NCBI GenBank assembly: GCA_016286205.1
Contig: JAEESF010000002.1
Span: forward strand, 124,001-188,000
DNA length: 64,000 nucleotides
Direction of reading: 5' to 3'
Source of the DNA: Colicola sp016286205
Lineage (GTDB): Bacteria > Bacteroidota > Bacteroidia > Bacteroidales > Paludibacteraceae
The notes under the pieces were generated by a model. The model saw only the letters and a program-made list of their open reading frames with translations. It was not told the DNA's origin and made no database searches. The number at the start of each line of letters is the position of its first letter. Position 1 is the stretch's first letter. The position numbers and the translations under genes were made by a program. This document shows positions 51,664 to 60,400 of this stretch, piece by piece.

Positions 51664-52765
51664 AGAAATCCTTTATCACCTTAGCTACTTGCGCCATTTG
51701 CTGTTTAGTGCCGCATGTTATGCGGAAACAATTGTGCACTATCGGGCTTTGCATCGTATCGCGAACAAAGATATTGTGTTCGGCCAAATATTGAATCAAG
51801 GCCAATTTTTGTTCATACGACTCCAGTTGAACCAGCGCAAAATTGCCGTACCCTTCGTATATCTTCAGTTGTGGCAGACTGCTCATTTCCTTGATAAACG
51901 ACTGCTTGCCCTCTGCGATTTCTCGCACATATCGCCACATATAGTCTGTGTCCTCCAGGGCTGCCATGGCAGCAGTCTGAGCGATCGTGGAGATATTCTT
52001 CGGATTGCGGATTCGGTTGACGAACTGCACATTCTCTTTCGAAGCAATCAGATAACCGAAACGGAAGTTAGCTAAGGCAAAAGCCTTAGACATCGTTCTG
52101 GAAATGAGCAGATTGCTATAAGTCAGTACCAAATCCTTGACGGTAACGCCCGAGAACTCGTAGTAGGCTTCGTCCACCAAAAACAAAGTATCAGGGAACT
52201 TCTGCAACAGGTGTTCGATATATTCCACCGAATGGCGATAACCCGTTGGGTTATTGGGATTGCAGATATATACAACAGCCGGTTCCTTGTCGGTAATGTC
52301 TTTCTCGAATTTCTTGTCGTCGAACGTGAAATCGGCATTATACTCCGAGAAGAACACATCTGCCCCGTTGGCCTGGCATGTCAAACGGAAATTATCGTAC
52401 GACGGGCCAAGAATCATAACGGGATCACCTACACTGATAAACACCTTGCAGATATATTCGTGCAAGGCATCCGAACTGGCAAAATACTGCACATTGTCGA
52501 TTGGCAAGCCAACATAATCGGCTATCAATTGCAATAGACGCTCATTGTGCGTAACAGGGTACAAATGGAAAAAGTCCGGCTGAGTCAATAGTTCCTCAAT
52601 CCGCTGTTTTACTAAGGGCGAAGGAGCTATCGTGGCCTCGTTCCAATCTAGTTTCAGCACGTTCTCGCGTTCTTGCGGAGTGACCGACCAGATGGCATGC
52701 GAAGCCAATTTGTAAGGCTTAATATTTCGCAAATATTTATTCGGGAAGCGCATATTCTTAAACAA
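51656..52765 (-). CDS. Class I/II PLP aminotransferase (HisC-like)
   Basis: A 369-aa fold-type I aminotransferase closest in appearance to histidinol-phosphate aminotransferase and CobD. The PLP lysine is in SRTMSKAFALANFRFGY (about residues 222-238), the Asn-Pro motif in YICNPNNPTGY (about 161-171) and the Asp that pairs with the PLP ring in VDEAYYEFS (about 196-204). No other his gene is near; the operon position suggests it makes an amino-sugar, amino-alcohol phosphate or similar donor. An 8-bp gap lies upstream and an 8-bp overlap downstream. Confidence 0.85.
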   Translation of the reverse strand: MFKNMRFPNKYLRNIKPYKLASHAIWSVTPQERENVLKLDWNEATIAPSPLVKQRIEELLTQPDFFHLYPVTHNERLLQLIADYVGLPIDNVQYFASSDALHEYICKVFISVGDPVMILGPSYDNFRLTCQANGADVFFSEYNADFTFDDKKFEKDITDKEPAVVYICNPNNPTGYRHSVEYIEHLLQKFPDTLFLVDEAYYEFSGVTVKDLVLTYSNLLISRTMSKAFALANFRFGYLIASKENVQFVNRIRNPKNISTIAQTAAMAALEDTDYMWRYVREIAEGKQSFIKEMSSLPQLKIYEGYGNFALVQLESYEQKLALIQYLAEHNIFVRDTMQSPIVHNCFRITCGTKQQMAQVAKVIKDFYA

Positions 52766-52773
52766 TTTCTTTT

Positions 52774-53895
52774 CTAAATCTTTTCAAACGTCTCGGTCAA
52801 GCGCGACCAAGCGTATTTGGTTTTCTCTTTTTTCAGGTATTGCGTGTACGCTTTTTGTCTGTTTTCGGTGAAATAGTCGAGCAAATTATCGGCTATGGAT
52901 TGTGCATCTGGATTGCATGCATACCCCATTTTGTGATCATGAACTATTTCGCCTAATCCTCCGACATTCGTCACCAACATCGGTTTTTCAAAATGAAAAG
53001 CCACTTGCGTTACGCCGCTCTGCGTAGCAGATTTGTATGGTTGAACAATCAAATCGGCCGCGCCGAAATACTTCCGCAAATCATCATCGGGTATAAATTC
53101 GTTGCGCAAAATGACGCGCTCGCACAGTCCGTTCGCCGCTATCTGTTCGCGATATTTCTCTTCGTGCTCGTAAAATTCACCCGCGATAATCAATTGCAAA
53201 TCAGTCAATTGATCTTTAATCAAGCCAAAAGCATCTAGCAACAAATCCAATCCCTTGTATGCCCGAACCAATCCAAAGAACAGCATATATTTTCTGTCTG
53301 CCGGCAGCCCCAACTCCTTGCATGCTTCGGCTTTAGTCATCGGTTCTCCATAATGATCATAAATTGGATGCGGAGAAGCCGCTTTGGGCTTGTCTTGACT
53401 ATCCATACGCTCAATGTCGCGAATCACACTTTCGCTCAGCGCCACAAACCCATCAGTTATCCGCACAAAACTCGGCGCAAATAGTTTATCTAGTACCGAC
53501 GGCTCGTGCGGCAACATATTGTGTACCAGCGCGATACAGCGCGTTTTGCCGTTTCGTTTGGCGATACGCGTGACCGTTGTGTAAGCGGGTGAGAAGAAAG
53601 CCATCCAGTAGCAGCAAATCAGCATATCGGGTTTAGCCCGTTTGACTGCGCGACCTACGCGAATCCAGGAGAAAGGATTGCACGAATTGAGGACACGGCG
53701 AATAGTCAGTCCGTTAGGCGCAGATTCGTTGCTATACTGGGTGGTGCCAGGGAACAGGAAAGACGGATATTGCAGCGTGAAAGTCCACAATTCCACTTCA
53801 TGTCCTTCGGACACAAACTGACGAGCCAGACGTTCGTTGAACGTCGCCAGTCCACCGCGGTACGGCCAAGATGTGCCTAACAGAATGATTTTCAT
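52774..53895 (-). CDS. Glycosyltransferase family 4
   Basis: A GT-B retaining glycosyltransferase. N-terminal GTSWPYRGGLATFNERL (about residues 7-23) is the acceptor-binding loop, and MLFFGLVRAYKGLDLLLDAF (about 206-225) starts the nucleotide-sugar domain; the E-x7-E motif lies in FHFEKPMLVTNVGGLGEIV (about 304-322). Length 373 aa is normal. The start overlaps the IspD-like stop (4 bp). Donor and acceptor are unknown. Confidence 0.9.
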   Translation of the reverse strand: MKIILLGTSWPYRGGLATFNERLARQFVSEGHEVELWTFTLQYPSFLFPGTTQYSNESAPNGLTIRRVLNSCNPFSWIRVGRAVKRAKPDMLICCYWMAFFSPAYTTVTRIAKRNGKTRCIALVHNMLPHEPSVLDKLFAPSFVRITDGFVALSESVIRDIERMDSQDKPKAASPHPIYDHYGEPMTKAEACKELGLPADRKYMLFFGLVRAYKGLDLLLDAFGLIKDQLTDLQLIIAGEFYEHEEKYREQIAANGLCERVILRNEFIPDDDLRKYFGAADLIVQPYKSATQSGVTQVAFHFEKPMLVTNVGGLGEIVHDHKMGYACNPDAQSIADNLLDYFTENRQKAYTQYLKKEKTKYAWSRLTETFEKI

Positions 53896-54569
53896 AAGTC
53901 TTCCTTGAAGGTTATTTTGCGGTTGGCATCATCGCCACGCACGATATAAACAGGGACATCGGGATTGTAGGCCAAGAGTACGCCCACATCGTCGGTCGCC
54001 TGAATATTTCTCTTCTCGATAGCACGCATATAGGCGGGCCCAATCACCGCGTAGTGAAACGCTTGCGGAGTCTGCGCACGCATATATTCTTTCCTCGATT
54101 TTATCGACTGCACATTGCCGTCTTGCACATGATAAAGCGTGTCAGTCACAGGTATCGCCACTGTCACAGCCAGGTGATTTTTTACAGCCTCACCCACGTT
54201 GTGAATTATCTCTTGCGAAACGTACGGACGCGCCGCATCATGAAACCAGAAGAACGTATCCGGATCAGGTTTGTCATTCTTCAGATACAGACTAATCGCG
54301 TTCCACGAACTCTCCCAACGCTCTTTGCCTCCGGGAATCAGGTTCGTCACTTTGCGCCACGAATTCCTCTCTATCATTTTCTGCGCCTCGTCCATCCAAT
54401 CTGGATGCATCACGATGGCTATCTCATGTATGCTAATCGCTTGCTCAAAGGCATCTACCGAATGTTCCAAAATCGAACGCCCGTCTGCCAGTGGCAACAG
54501 TTGCTTTGGCGTGTCTCCGCCAACGCGGCTACCTATTCCGCCCGCCAATATGAATGCAATATTACGCAT
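53892..54569 (-). CDS. IspD/TarI-like cytidylyltransferase
   Basis: A 225-aa nucleotidyltransferase of the IspD family. LAGGIGSRVG (about residues 8-17) is the CTP loop; PKQLLPL (about 21-27) with the catalytic Lys, HDAARPYV (about 110-117) and the TQxP-type segment AQTPQAF (about 165-171) follow; the last is typical. It could be the housekeeping IspD of the MEP pathway (with ispG elsewhere in this window) or a TarI-like enzyme that makes CDP-ribitol or a related CDP donor for the TagF-like transferase in the same operon. The operon context favours the second; sequence alone does not decide. It overlaps kdsC by 8 bp. Confidence 0.85.
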   Translation of the reverse strand: MRNIAFILAGGIGSRVGGDTPKQLLPLADGRSILEHSVDAFEQAISIHEIAIVMHPDWMDEAQKMIERNSWRKVTNLIPGGKERWESSWNAISLYLKNDKPDPDTFFWFHDAARPYVSQEIIHNVGEAVKNHLAVTVAIPVTDTLYHVQDGNVQSIKSRKEYMRAQTPQAFHYAVIGPAYMRAIEKRNIQATDDVGVLLAYNPDVPVYIVRGDDANRKITFKEDL

Positions 54570-55071
54570 TTTCTCCTAATTTTGCTTTTCTTATTTCGTC
54601 ACAAATTTCGCGAACAGCACCTTGTCCGCCGGGTGTATTCAGTATGCGGATATTCTTCACCGCTTTCACTTCTGGGCGCGCATTAGGCGGACAGCAAGGC
54701 AATCCAACGGCTTCCAGCAAATCGATATCATTCACATCGTCGCCCACGTAGCATACTTCTGCCAGACTGATGCCTATTTTGTCGCATATCTCCTGTGCCG
54801 CCTGACGTTTGGTCGTGCCCGATTTGTTTATCTGACTGCCCACACCCAAATACAGATAGTCTAGATGCAGCATCTCCGCGCGTTTTTTCACTATCCCCGA
54901 TGTTTCGGATGTCAGTATTCCGCAAGGAATACCTATCTGTTGAAGACGAACCATTCCCAAACCATCGTACACGCAGAACCGCTTCATCACATGGTCTTCG
55001 GTCGTATAGTATAGTCCGCCGTCTGTCAGACAGCCATCCACATCCGTCAAAAATAATTTTATCTCTTTCAT
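54562..55071 (-). CDS. kdsC: KdsC-like KDO-8-phosphate phosphatase
   Basis: A 169-aa HAD-IIIA phosphatase without a cap domain; KdsC acts as a tetramer to dephosphorylate KDO-8-P for lipopolysaccharide. Motif I DVDGCLTDGGLYY (about residues 10-22), motif II TSETSGIVKKRA (about 54-65), Lys in motif III (K88 region) and motif IV GDDVNDIDLL (about 110-119) are all present. A sialic-acid-pathway phosphatase is the main alternative. It is second in the operon after thiL. Confidence 0.9.
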   Translation of the reverse strand: MKEIKLFLTDVDGCLTDGGLYYTTEDHVMKRFCVYDGLGMVRLQQIGIPCGILTSETSGIVKKRAEMLHLDYLYLGVGSQINKSGTTKRQAAQEICDKIGISLAEVCYVGDDVNDIDLLEAVGLPCCPPNARPEVKAVKNIRILNTPGGQGAVREICDEIRKAKLGENA

Positions 55072-55093
55072 CTTTTCTTTTGTATTTCTCTCT

Positions 55094-56173
55094 TTATTCT
55101 GCGTCGGAGGGTGCCGAAGGCGAGAATGAGTTCCACCCTTGCGCCTTCAGCCTAATCTCTTCGCCATTGCGGCCAATCAGATTGCAGCCGTATTCCTGCT
55201 TCGTGATATGACCTATAATATATAGGTCCTCAATCGGAATCAGCTTCTCGTAATCGTCTAGAGAACAGGTAAATAGCAGCTCATAATCTTCGCCGCCGTT
55301 CAGCACGCAAGTGACGATATTCAGGTTCATCTCTTCTGCCAACGAAGCCGCCTGATAATCTATCGGAAGCTTGTCTTCGTAGATGCAGCAACCTACTCCC
55401 GATTGCGAGCAAATATGCATCAGTTCGGAGGACAGACCATCACTAATATCCATCATCGCAGTCGGCTTTATTCCGGCTTTCCGCAATGCCTCAATCATAT
55501 CGCGCCTTGCCTCTGGTTTCAGTTGGCGTTCCAGTAGATATTCGCGGCCTTGGAACTGCAGCTCTGCTTTCTCATCTGCTTGCGCCACCAGTTTCTCGCG
55601 TTCCAGTAGTTGCAAACCCATATAGGCCGTGCCCAGGTTGCCGCTCACGCAAATCAGGTCATTCAGTTTTGCCCCATCGCGATAGACGATATCCTTCGCG
55701 GCAGCCACGCCCAGACAAGTGATCGAAATGGTCAAACCGGTCATCGAAGCGCATGTATCACCACCAACTATATCTACATTATATCTCTCGCACGCCAGGC
55801 GTATACCCGAGTAAAGCGCCTCAATATCTTCCACCGAAAAACGCTTGCTAATACCCAGAGAAACAGTTATTTGCGTCGGTGTTCCGTTCATCGCATAGAT
55901 GTCCGAAAAATTGACAACCGCCGCCTTGTAGCCTAAGTATTTCAAGGGCACATATTCCAAGTTAAAATGAATACCTTCCAATAGCAAATCGGTCGTTACC
56001 AAGGTCTGAGGCAACTCGCCCTTCCCTTTAGGGAGGGGTTGGGGGTAGGCCTGTATCACTGCGCAATCGTCGCCAACGGCCTTTTTTGTCGAGGCTTGTT
56101 GAGGCTTCAGGTCTTTCGTCAATTGCTTGATCAAGCCGAACTCTCCTAGTGTAGAAATTTCTGTACGAGCCAT
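55094..56173 (-). CDS. thiL: Thiamine-monophosphate kinase ThiL
   Basis: Phosphorylates thiamine monophosphate to thiamine diphosphate with ATP. GDDCAVI (about residues 34-40) and TTDLLLEGIHF (about 60-70) form the metal and nucleotide site; NFSDIYAMNGTP (about 88-99), GGDTC (about 136-140), DISDGLSSELMH (about 243-254) and NGGEDYELLFT (about 290-300) are family motifs. Length 359 aa is above the usual 320-340, partly through an in-frame repeat giving PQPLPKGKGELPQ (about 44-56). It leads the minus-strand operon, an unexpected place for a vitamin gene, with its own promoter. Confidence 0.93.
   Translation of the reverse strand: MARTEISTLGEFGLIKQLTKDLKPQQASTKKAVGDDCAVIQAYPQPLPKGKGELPQTLVTTDLLLEGIHFNLEYVPLKYLGYKAAVVNFSDIYAMNGTPTQITVSLGISKRFSVEDIEALYSGIRLACERYNVDIVGGDTCASMTGLTISITCLGVAAAKDIVYRDGAKLNDLICVSGNLGTAYMGLQLLEREKLVAQADEKAELQFQGREYLLERQLKPEARRDMIEALRKAGIKPTAMMDISDGLSSELMHICSQSGVGCCIYEDKLPIDYQAASLAEEMNLNIVTCVLNGGEDYELLFTCSLDDYEKLIPIEDLYIIGHITKQEYGCNLIGRNGEEIRLKAQGWNSFSPSAPSDAE
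56015..56050. repeat. Palindromic repeat inserted in thiL
   Basis: CCTTCCC-TTTA-GGGAGGG forms a short imperfect hairpin with C/G-rich flanks (CTCGCC on one side, GGTTGGGGGTAGG on the other). This resembles the C/G-rich palindromic repeats common between genes in Bacteroidetes. It is translated in frame as part of PQPLPKGKGEL between GDDCAVI and TTD, where other ThiL proteins have a much shorter loop. Confidence 0.65.
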
Positions 56174-56192
56174 ATTATTCCAAATTAACGCG

Positions 56193-56224
56193 CAAAGATA
56201 CTACATTTTTTTTGAATATGCAAG
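56193..56224 (-). promoter_or_regulatory. Promoter of the thiL-glycan operon
   Basis: Minus-strand CTTG (56221-56224), a 20-bp spacer and TATCTTTG (56193-56200). Transcription would begin near 56186, about 13 nt before the thiL start at 56173. Confidence 0.75.
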
Positions 56225-56258
56225 TATGAACATGTTTTTTTGGAATATTGTACAAATG

Positions 56259-56290
56259 TTTGTACATATCAACTTTTTTCCACAACTTTG
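56259..56290 (+). promoter_or_regulatory. Probable promoter reading through copy B
   Basis: TTTG at 56259-56262, a 20-bp spacer and CAACTTTG at 56283-56290; the -7 element lacks the first T of the consensus. Transcription would begin near 56297 and run through element copy B to the remnant gene at 56465, leaving a leader of about 168 nt. Confidence 0.5.
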
Positions 56291-56326
56291 CACCGAATAT
56301 GTGTAAGAGAAAGCACACTCATTATC

Positions 56327-56444
56327 TGTATTATATACTATGTATATAATACTAACAAAATAATACACCAAATTTAGTGCGTTATAAGTGCGTTATAAGT
56401 GCGTTATAAGTGCGATATAAGTGCGATATAATCGAGACAATCAC
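56327..56444 (+). repeat. Dispersed element copy B: palindrome plus five 11-bp units
   Basis: Palindrome TATTATATAC-TAT-GTATATAATA (56329-56351), then CTAACAAAATAA as in copy A, a diverged ATAATACAC (56360-56368), and five tandem 11-bp units (three GTGCGTTATAA, two GTGCGATATAA) at 56377-56431, then TCGAGACAATCAC. It shares part order and most bases with copy A (10859-10985) but differs in unit number (5 versus 6) and order. It lies in the predicted leader of a remnant secreted-protein gene. Confidence 0.9.
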
Positions 56445-56464
56445 AACTCAAATTCTATACGATC

Positions 56465-56585
56465 ATGACTAAAAAACTACTTCTTTTTGTGGCTGCTATC
56501 TGCTGTGCAACACCTGTTTACAGGCCAACTCCTCATCATCCGCAACGGCCACACCTACAACGCTACGGGACAAGAAATCAAATAA
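56465..56585 (+). pseudogene. Remnant T9SS-type gene: signal peptide and C-terminal tail only
   Basis: From ATG 56465 the first 17 codons encode a signal peptide (MTKKLLLFVAAICCATP). About one codon later, in another frame, the DNA reads GQLLIIRNGHTYNATGQEIK and a TAA stop at 56583-56585. That tail strongly resembles the end of Bacteroidales T9SS cargo (compare IRDGKLYI and FDIMGRKVK of the protein at 28650-32063). A shift of one base is needed to join the two. The uninterrupted frame from 56465 instead runs through unrelated sequence to 56770 and across the ruvA start, which is implausible. So this looks like a cargo gene that has lost its middle, or a very small frameshifted exported peptide. 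Confidence 0.5.
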
Positions 56586-56670
56586 ACATTACACATTCAA
56601 CAAAAAGAACCTCTTCGACCGCTCATTTTTTGTGTATTTTTTTTCTTCTGCTAAGAAAAAACACTAAATA

Positions 56671-56702
56671 TTTGCATATATCAGAAAAAAGCAGTACTTT
56701 TG
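56671..56702 (+). promoter_or_regulatory. Promoter of ruvA-sprA
   Basis: TTTG at 56671-56674, a 20-bp spacer and TACTTTTG at 56695-56702, an exact match. Transcription would start near 56709, leaving a leader of about 54 nt before the ruvA ATG at 56763. Confidence 0.8.
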
Positions 56703-56762
56703 TAGGCTTAATTTGCAGTATTGTGCACCTTCGTGCACCACGAACAGAAAATAAATATTTTT

Positions 56763-57368
56763 ATGATTGAGTATATCAAAGGAAAATTGGCCGAACTGAA
56801 CCCGACAGCGGCCGTAGTTGAAGCAGCGGGCGTGGGCTACTGGATTGCAATCACTCTGCCTACCTACTCTGCCCTCATCGGCAAAGAGGAACAAGAGGTC
56901 GTTCTCTACACCACCGAAATTATCCGCGAGGACACACACGAACTCTACGGTTTCACCGACCGCGGAGAACGGGCGCTCTTCGATATGTTGATGACCGTTA
57001 GCGGCGTAGGCGCAGCCACGGCCAGAATGATTATGTCTGCTTTCACGGCGGAAGAACTGCGCATGCTCATTGCTACTGGCAACGCCAAGGGTATGGCAAA
57101 AGTCAAAGGCCTCGGACCAAAAACGGCCCAACGCATCATCGTCGATCTCAAAGACAAAGCCATCAAACTCGATTTGGGCGGAGACCCGACTGAAATCCCG
57201 ATGTTGGACGTTGAAGTCGAAAGTGGAATCAAGGCCGAGGCTGTCAGTGCCCTGACCATGCTTGGCTTCGCTGCCAATGCGAGCGGAAAGGCAGTGGACA
57301 AAATCCTCAAAAACGATCCTACGCTCAAGGTCGAAGCGGTCATCCGCGAAGCCCTCAAAATGCTGTAA
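56763..57368 (+). CDS. ruvA: Holliday junction branch-migration protein RuvA
   Basis: RuvA binds Holliday junctions and loads the RuvB motor. N-terminal OB fold (about residues 1-62, MIEYIKGKLAEL and GVGYWIAI), domain II with helix-hairpin-helix motifs VSGVGAATARMIMSAF (about 79-94) and VKGLGPKTAQRIIVDLKDK (about 113-131), and a C-terminal RuvB-binding domain III (about 155-201). Length 201 aa is normal. The ATG at 56763 gives the standard N-terminus; an in-frame ATG at 56721 lies just after the predicted transcription start and is unlikely to be used. sprA follows with a 44-bp gap. Confidence 0.95.
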   Translation: MIEYIKGKLAELNPTAAVVEAAGVGYWIAITLPTYSALIGKEEQEVVLYTTEIIREDTHELYGFTDRGERALFDMLMTVSGVGAATARMIMSAFTAEELRMLIATGNAKGMAKVKGLGPKTAQRIIVDLKDKAIKLDLGGDPTEIPMLDVEVESGIKAEAVSALTMLGFAANASGKAVDKILKNDPTLKVEAVIREALKML

Positions 57369-57375
57369 TCCTTCC

Positions 57376-57410
57376 ACATTACACATTACACATTACACAT
57401 TACACAATAA
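57376..57410. repeat. 7-bp ACATTAC tandem repeat
   Basis: Four perfect ACATTAC units (57376-57403) and a diverged fifth unit, ACAATAA (57404-57410), fill the gap between the ruvA stop and the sprA start region. A change in unit number would alter the spacing between the ruvA stop and the sprA start. Similar ACATTACACATT fragments occur at 56586. Confidence 0.8.
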
Positions 57411-57412
57411 AC

Positions 57413-60400
57413 ATCAAACGCCTACTCTCCATATTGTTTGTCGTTCTGTTGCTGCCTTTGGCTGTGACAGAGGTCTTCGCGCAAAAAACGCTGAAGGAAC
57501 TCGTTGCGGAAGAAAAAGCCCAAAAGGAGAAGGAGAAAGCCGAGCGCGAGGCGCAAAAAGCCGCTCGTGAAGAGCAGCGCAATAGGTCCAAGAACAACAC
57601 TACTGCTGCAGAGGGAACTACTCCAGAAGAGGCCGCAGACTATGTCTCCGAAACAGACACGGCCATTTGGGCGCCTACGCGCGTTAAACAACTCGGCGCG
57701 CAGAACTACGGTGAACTCACTCAACCTACTTCCTCGCTCGACTTGCGTGATCCGGCCAATGTAACCACTTCCGTGGAGTATCAGCCGGAAACAGGATGCT
57801 ATATCATTCGCACCAAGATTGGCGATACCGATGTCACTACGCCATACATGTTGACGCAAGACGAATACAATCAGTACGCCGAACGCCAACTGATGCAGAA
57901 ATACTGGCAGCAAAAGATTGGCGAAGTAGAACATAACAACGAGAAGAAATTCGACATCACCGATATGAAGTTCAATATCGGACCTGCCGACAAAGTGTTT
58001 GGTCCCGGTGGTGTCTCACTCAAGATGCAAGGTTCGGCCGAATTGCTCTTCGGCTTCAAGCATCAGTATATCGCCAATCCTTCGCTCACACAACGAGCCC
58101 GAAACAACAATATCTTCGATTTCGACGAGAAGATTCAGGCTAGCATTCAAGGTAAAGTAGGTACACGACTCAATTTCAACCTCAGTTACAACACCGAGGC
58201 TTCCTTCTCCTTCGATCAGCAAAACCTGAAACTCAATTACAAAGGCGAAGAAGACGATATTATCCAAAGTATCGAGGCGGGTAATGTGACGATGGACCTC
58301 CCTAGTTCGCTCATTCGTGGTAGCAAGGCCCTGTTTGGTATCAAAACCAACCTCAAATTCGGCAAACTCAAGATCCAGGCCCTTGTTTCTCAGCAGAACA
58401 GCGAAGCCCAGACTGTTAGCAGCCAGGGCGGCGCACAAATGACTAAATTCGATATCAGCGGCGATAGTTACGATGAGAACCGCCACTTCTTCCTTAGCCA
58501 TTTCTTCCGCGACCACTATGAAGCAGCCATGGCCACTGTGCCGTATATTGCTAGTGGAATCCAGATCAACAAAATCGAGGTGTGGGTAACCAACAAACGT
58601 GGCATGTATGAGCAAGCTCGAAATGTCGTCGCCTTTACCGACTTGGGTGAAAATAGTAGCCACTTGCAAATCGCCGCGTGGGGTGGAACGCCAACCGGCG
58701 CACCCGATAACAAGCAAAACGACCTTTACGATGCTATCCGCTCCACCGATTTCCGTAATATCCAACAGACCAGTGCCGCACTGGAAAATCTCAATGGAAC
58801 GGGATTCGAGGGTGGTTTGGACTTCGAGAAGGTAGAATCGGCGCGACTGTTGAATAGTAGCGAATATACCATCAATAGCGCTTTAGGTTATATCTCGCTC
58901 AAGGCGGCATTGAATCAAGATGAAGTTCTTGCCGTAGCCTACGAATATACGTACAATGGCCAGGTTTATCAGGTCGGTGAATTCTCCACCGATGGTAGCG
59001 AAGAACTGCGCGCGCCTAACGCGCTAGCGCTTAAGTTGCTGAAATCTACAGCCAACTCGCCCGCACAAAAAGGACGAGGAACCTGGGACCTGATGATGAA
59101 GAATATCTATTCCTTGGGCGCAACTAGTATCAATGCCGACAAATTCGAATTGTACGTCACCTATCGCAACGACTCTGTCGGAACCGATGTCCAATACTTG
59201 AACGAAGGACCGATTAGCGGAAAACAACTCTTGCGCGTGATGAATCTCGACCGTTTGGATGCTAAGAACAATGCTTCGCCGGACGGACGATTCGATTTTA
59301 TTGAGAATCTGACTATCTATACTTCCTCGGGCAAGATTATCTTCCCTGTTTTGGAACCGTTCGGTAGCCACTTAGCCTCAGCGCTCGGCAATGATCCACA
59401 ACTGACAGCCAAATACTGTTTCCCCGAACTCTACGACTCAACACTCATCGTGGCGCAAGAGTTGAGCGAAAAGAACAAATTCCATCTGACTGGTAAATAC
59501 AAGGGGACCAACGGTAGCGAGATTCGCCTCGGCGCAATGAATGTGCCGCGTGGTTCAGTTACTGTCACGGCGGGCGGTGCTACGCTGATAGAGAATGTCG
59601 ATTATACCGTTGACTACACAATGGGAACTGTGACTATTCTCAATCAGTCGATTCTGGAATCCGGTACCAACGTAGATGTCAAACTCGAGAACCAGAGTAC
59701 TTTCTCGATGCAACGCAAATCGCTCTTTGGAGCGCACTTGGAATACGAATTTACCAAAGACCTCGTGTTGGGTGGAACTATCATGCACCTACGCGAACGA
59801 CCTCTTACAACCAAGGTAAACACTGGTTCCGAACCATTGGCTAACACGATCTGGGGTGTTAACGGAAGTTGGAAAACAGAAATGCAATGGCTGACCAATG
59901 CTATCGACAAGATTCCTTGGATCACTGCCACCGCACCTTCTACTTTCCAAATCAATGCAGAGTTTGCCCACTTGATTCCTGGCCACACCAGAGATGTCGG
60001 GGCCTTAGGAACAGCCTATATCGACGATTTCGAAAGCACCACCACCAATATTGACGTCCATTATCCGAGTTATTGGTTCCTTGCCTCTACTCCAACCACA
60101 ATGGACGAATCCAAATTGGTCAACCAGGCCGATTACAACAAGAATCGTGCGCAACTGGCATGGTATTCGGTTGACCCGATTTTCGGTTATCCGCAAACCA
60201 ACACTCCTGCCCATATCAAAAACGATTTGGCTGCTCTGAGCGATCACCGCACTCGTATCGTTTATCAGGACGAGATCTATCCTAACCGAGAGGAAGCTAG
60301 CAACGTGGATACCAAATTGCCGATTCTGAACCTCTCCTTCTATCCGGAGGAACGCGGGCAATACAATATCTCTGCTAGCGAAATTGGTTCCGATGGTAAA

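Noticed and set aside
56465..56770. A single 101-codon protein reading through to the ruvA start
   Set aside because: After the signal peptide the frame loses all protein character and crosses the ruvA promoter and start; the T9SS-like tail is in another frame.
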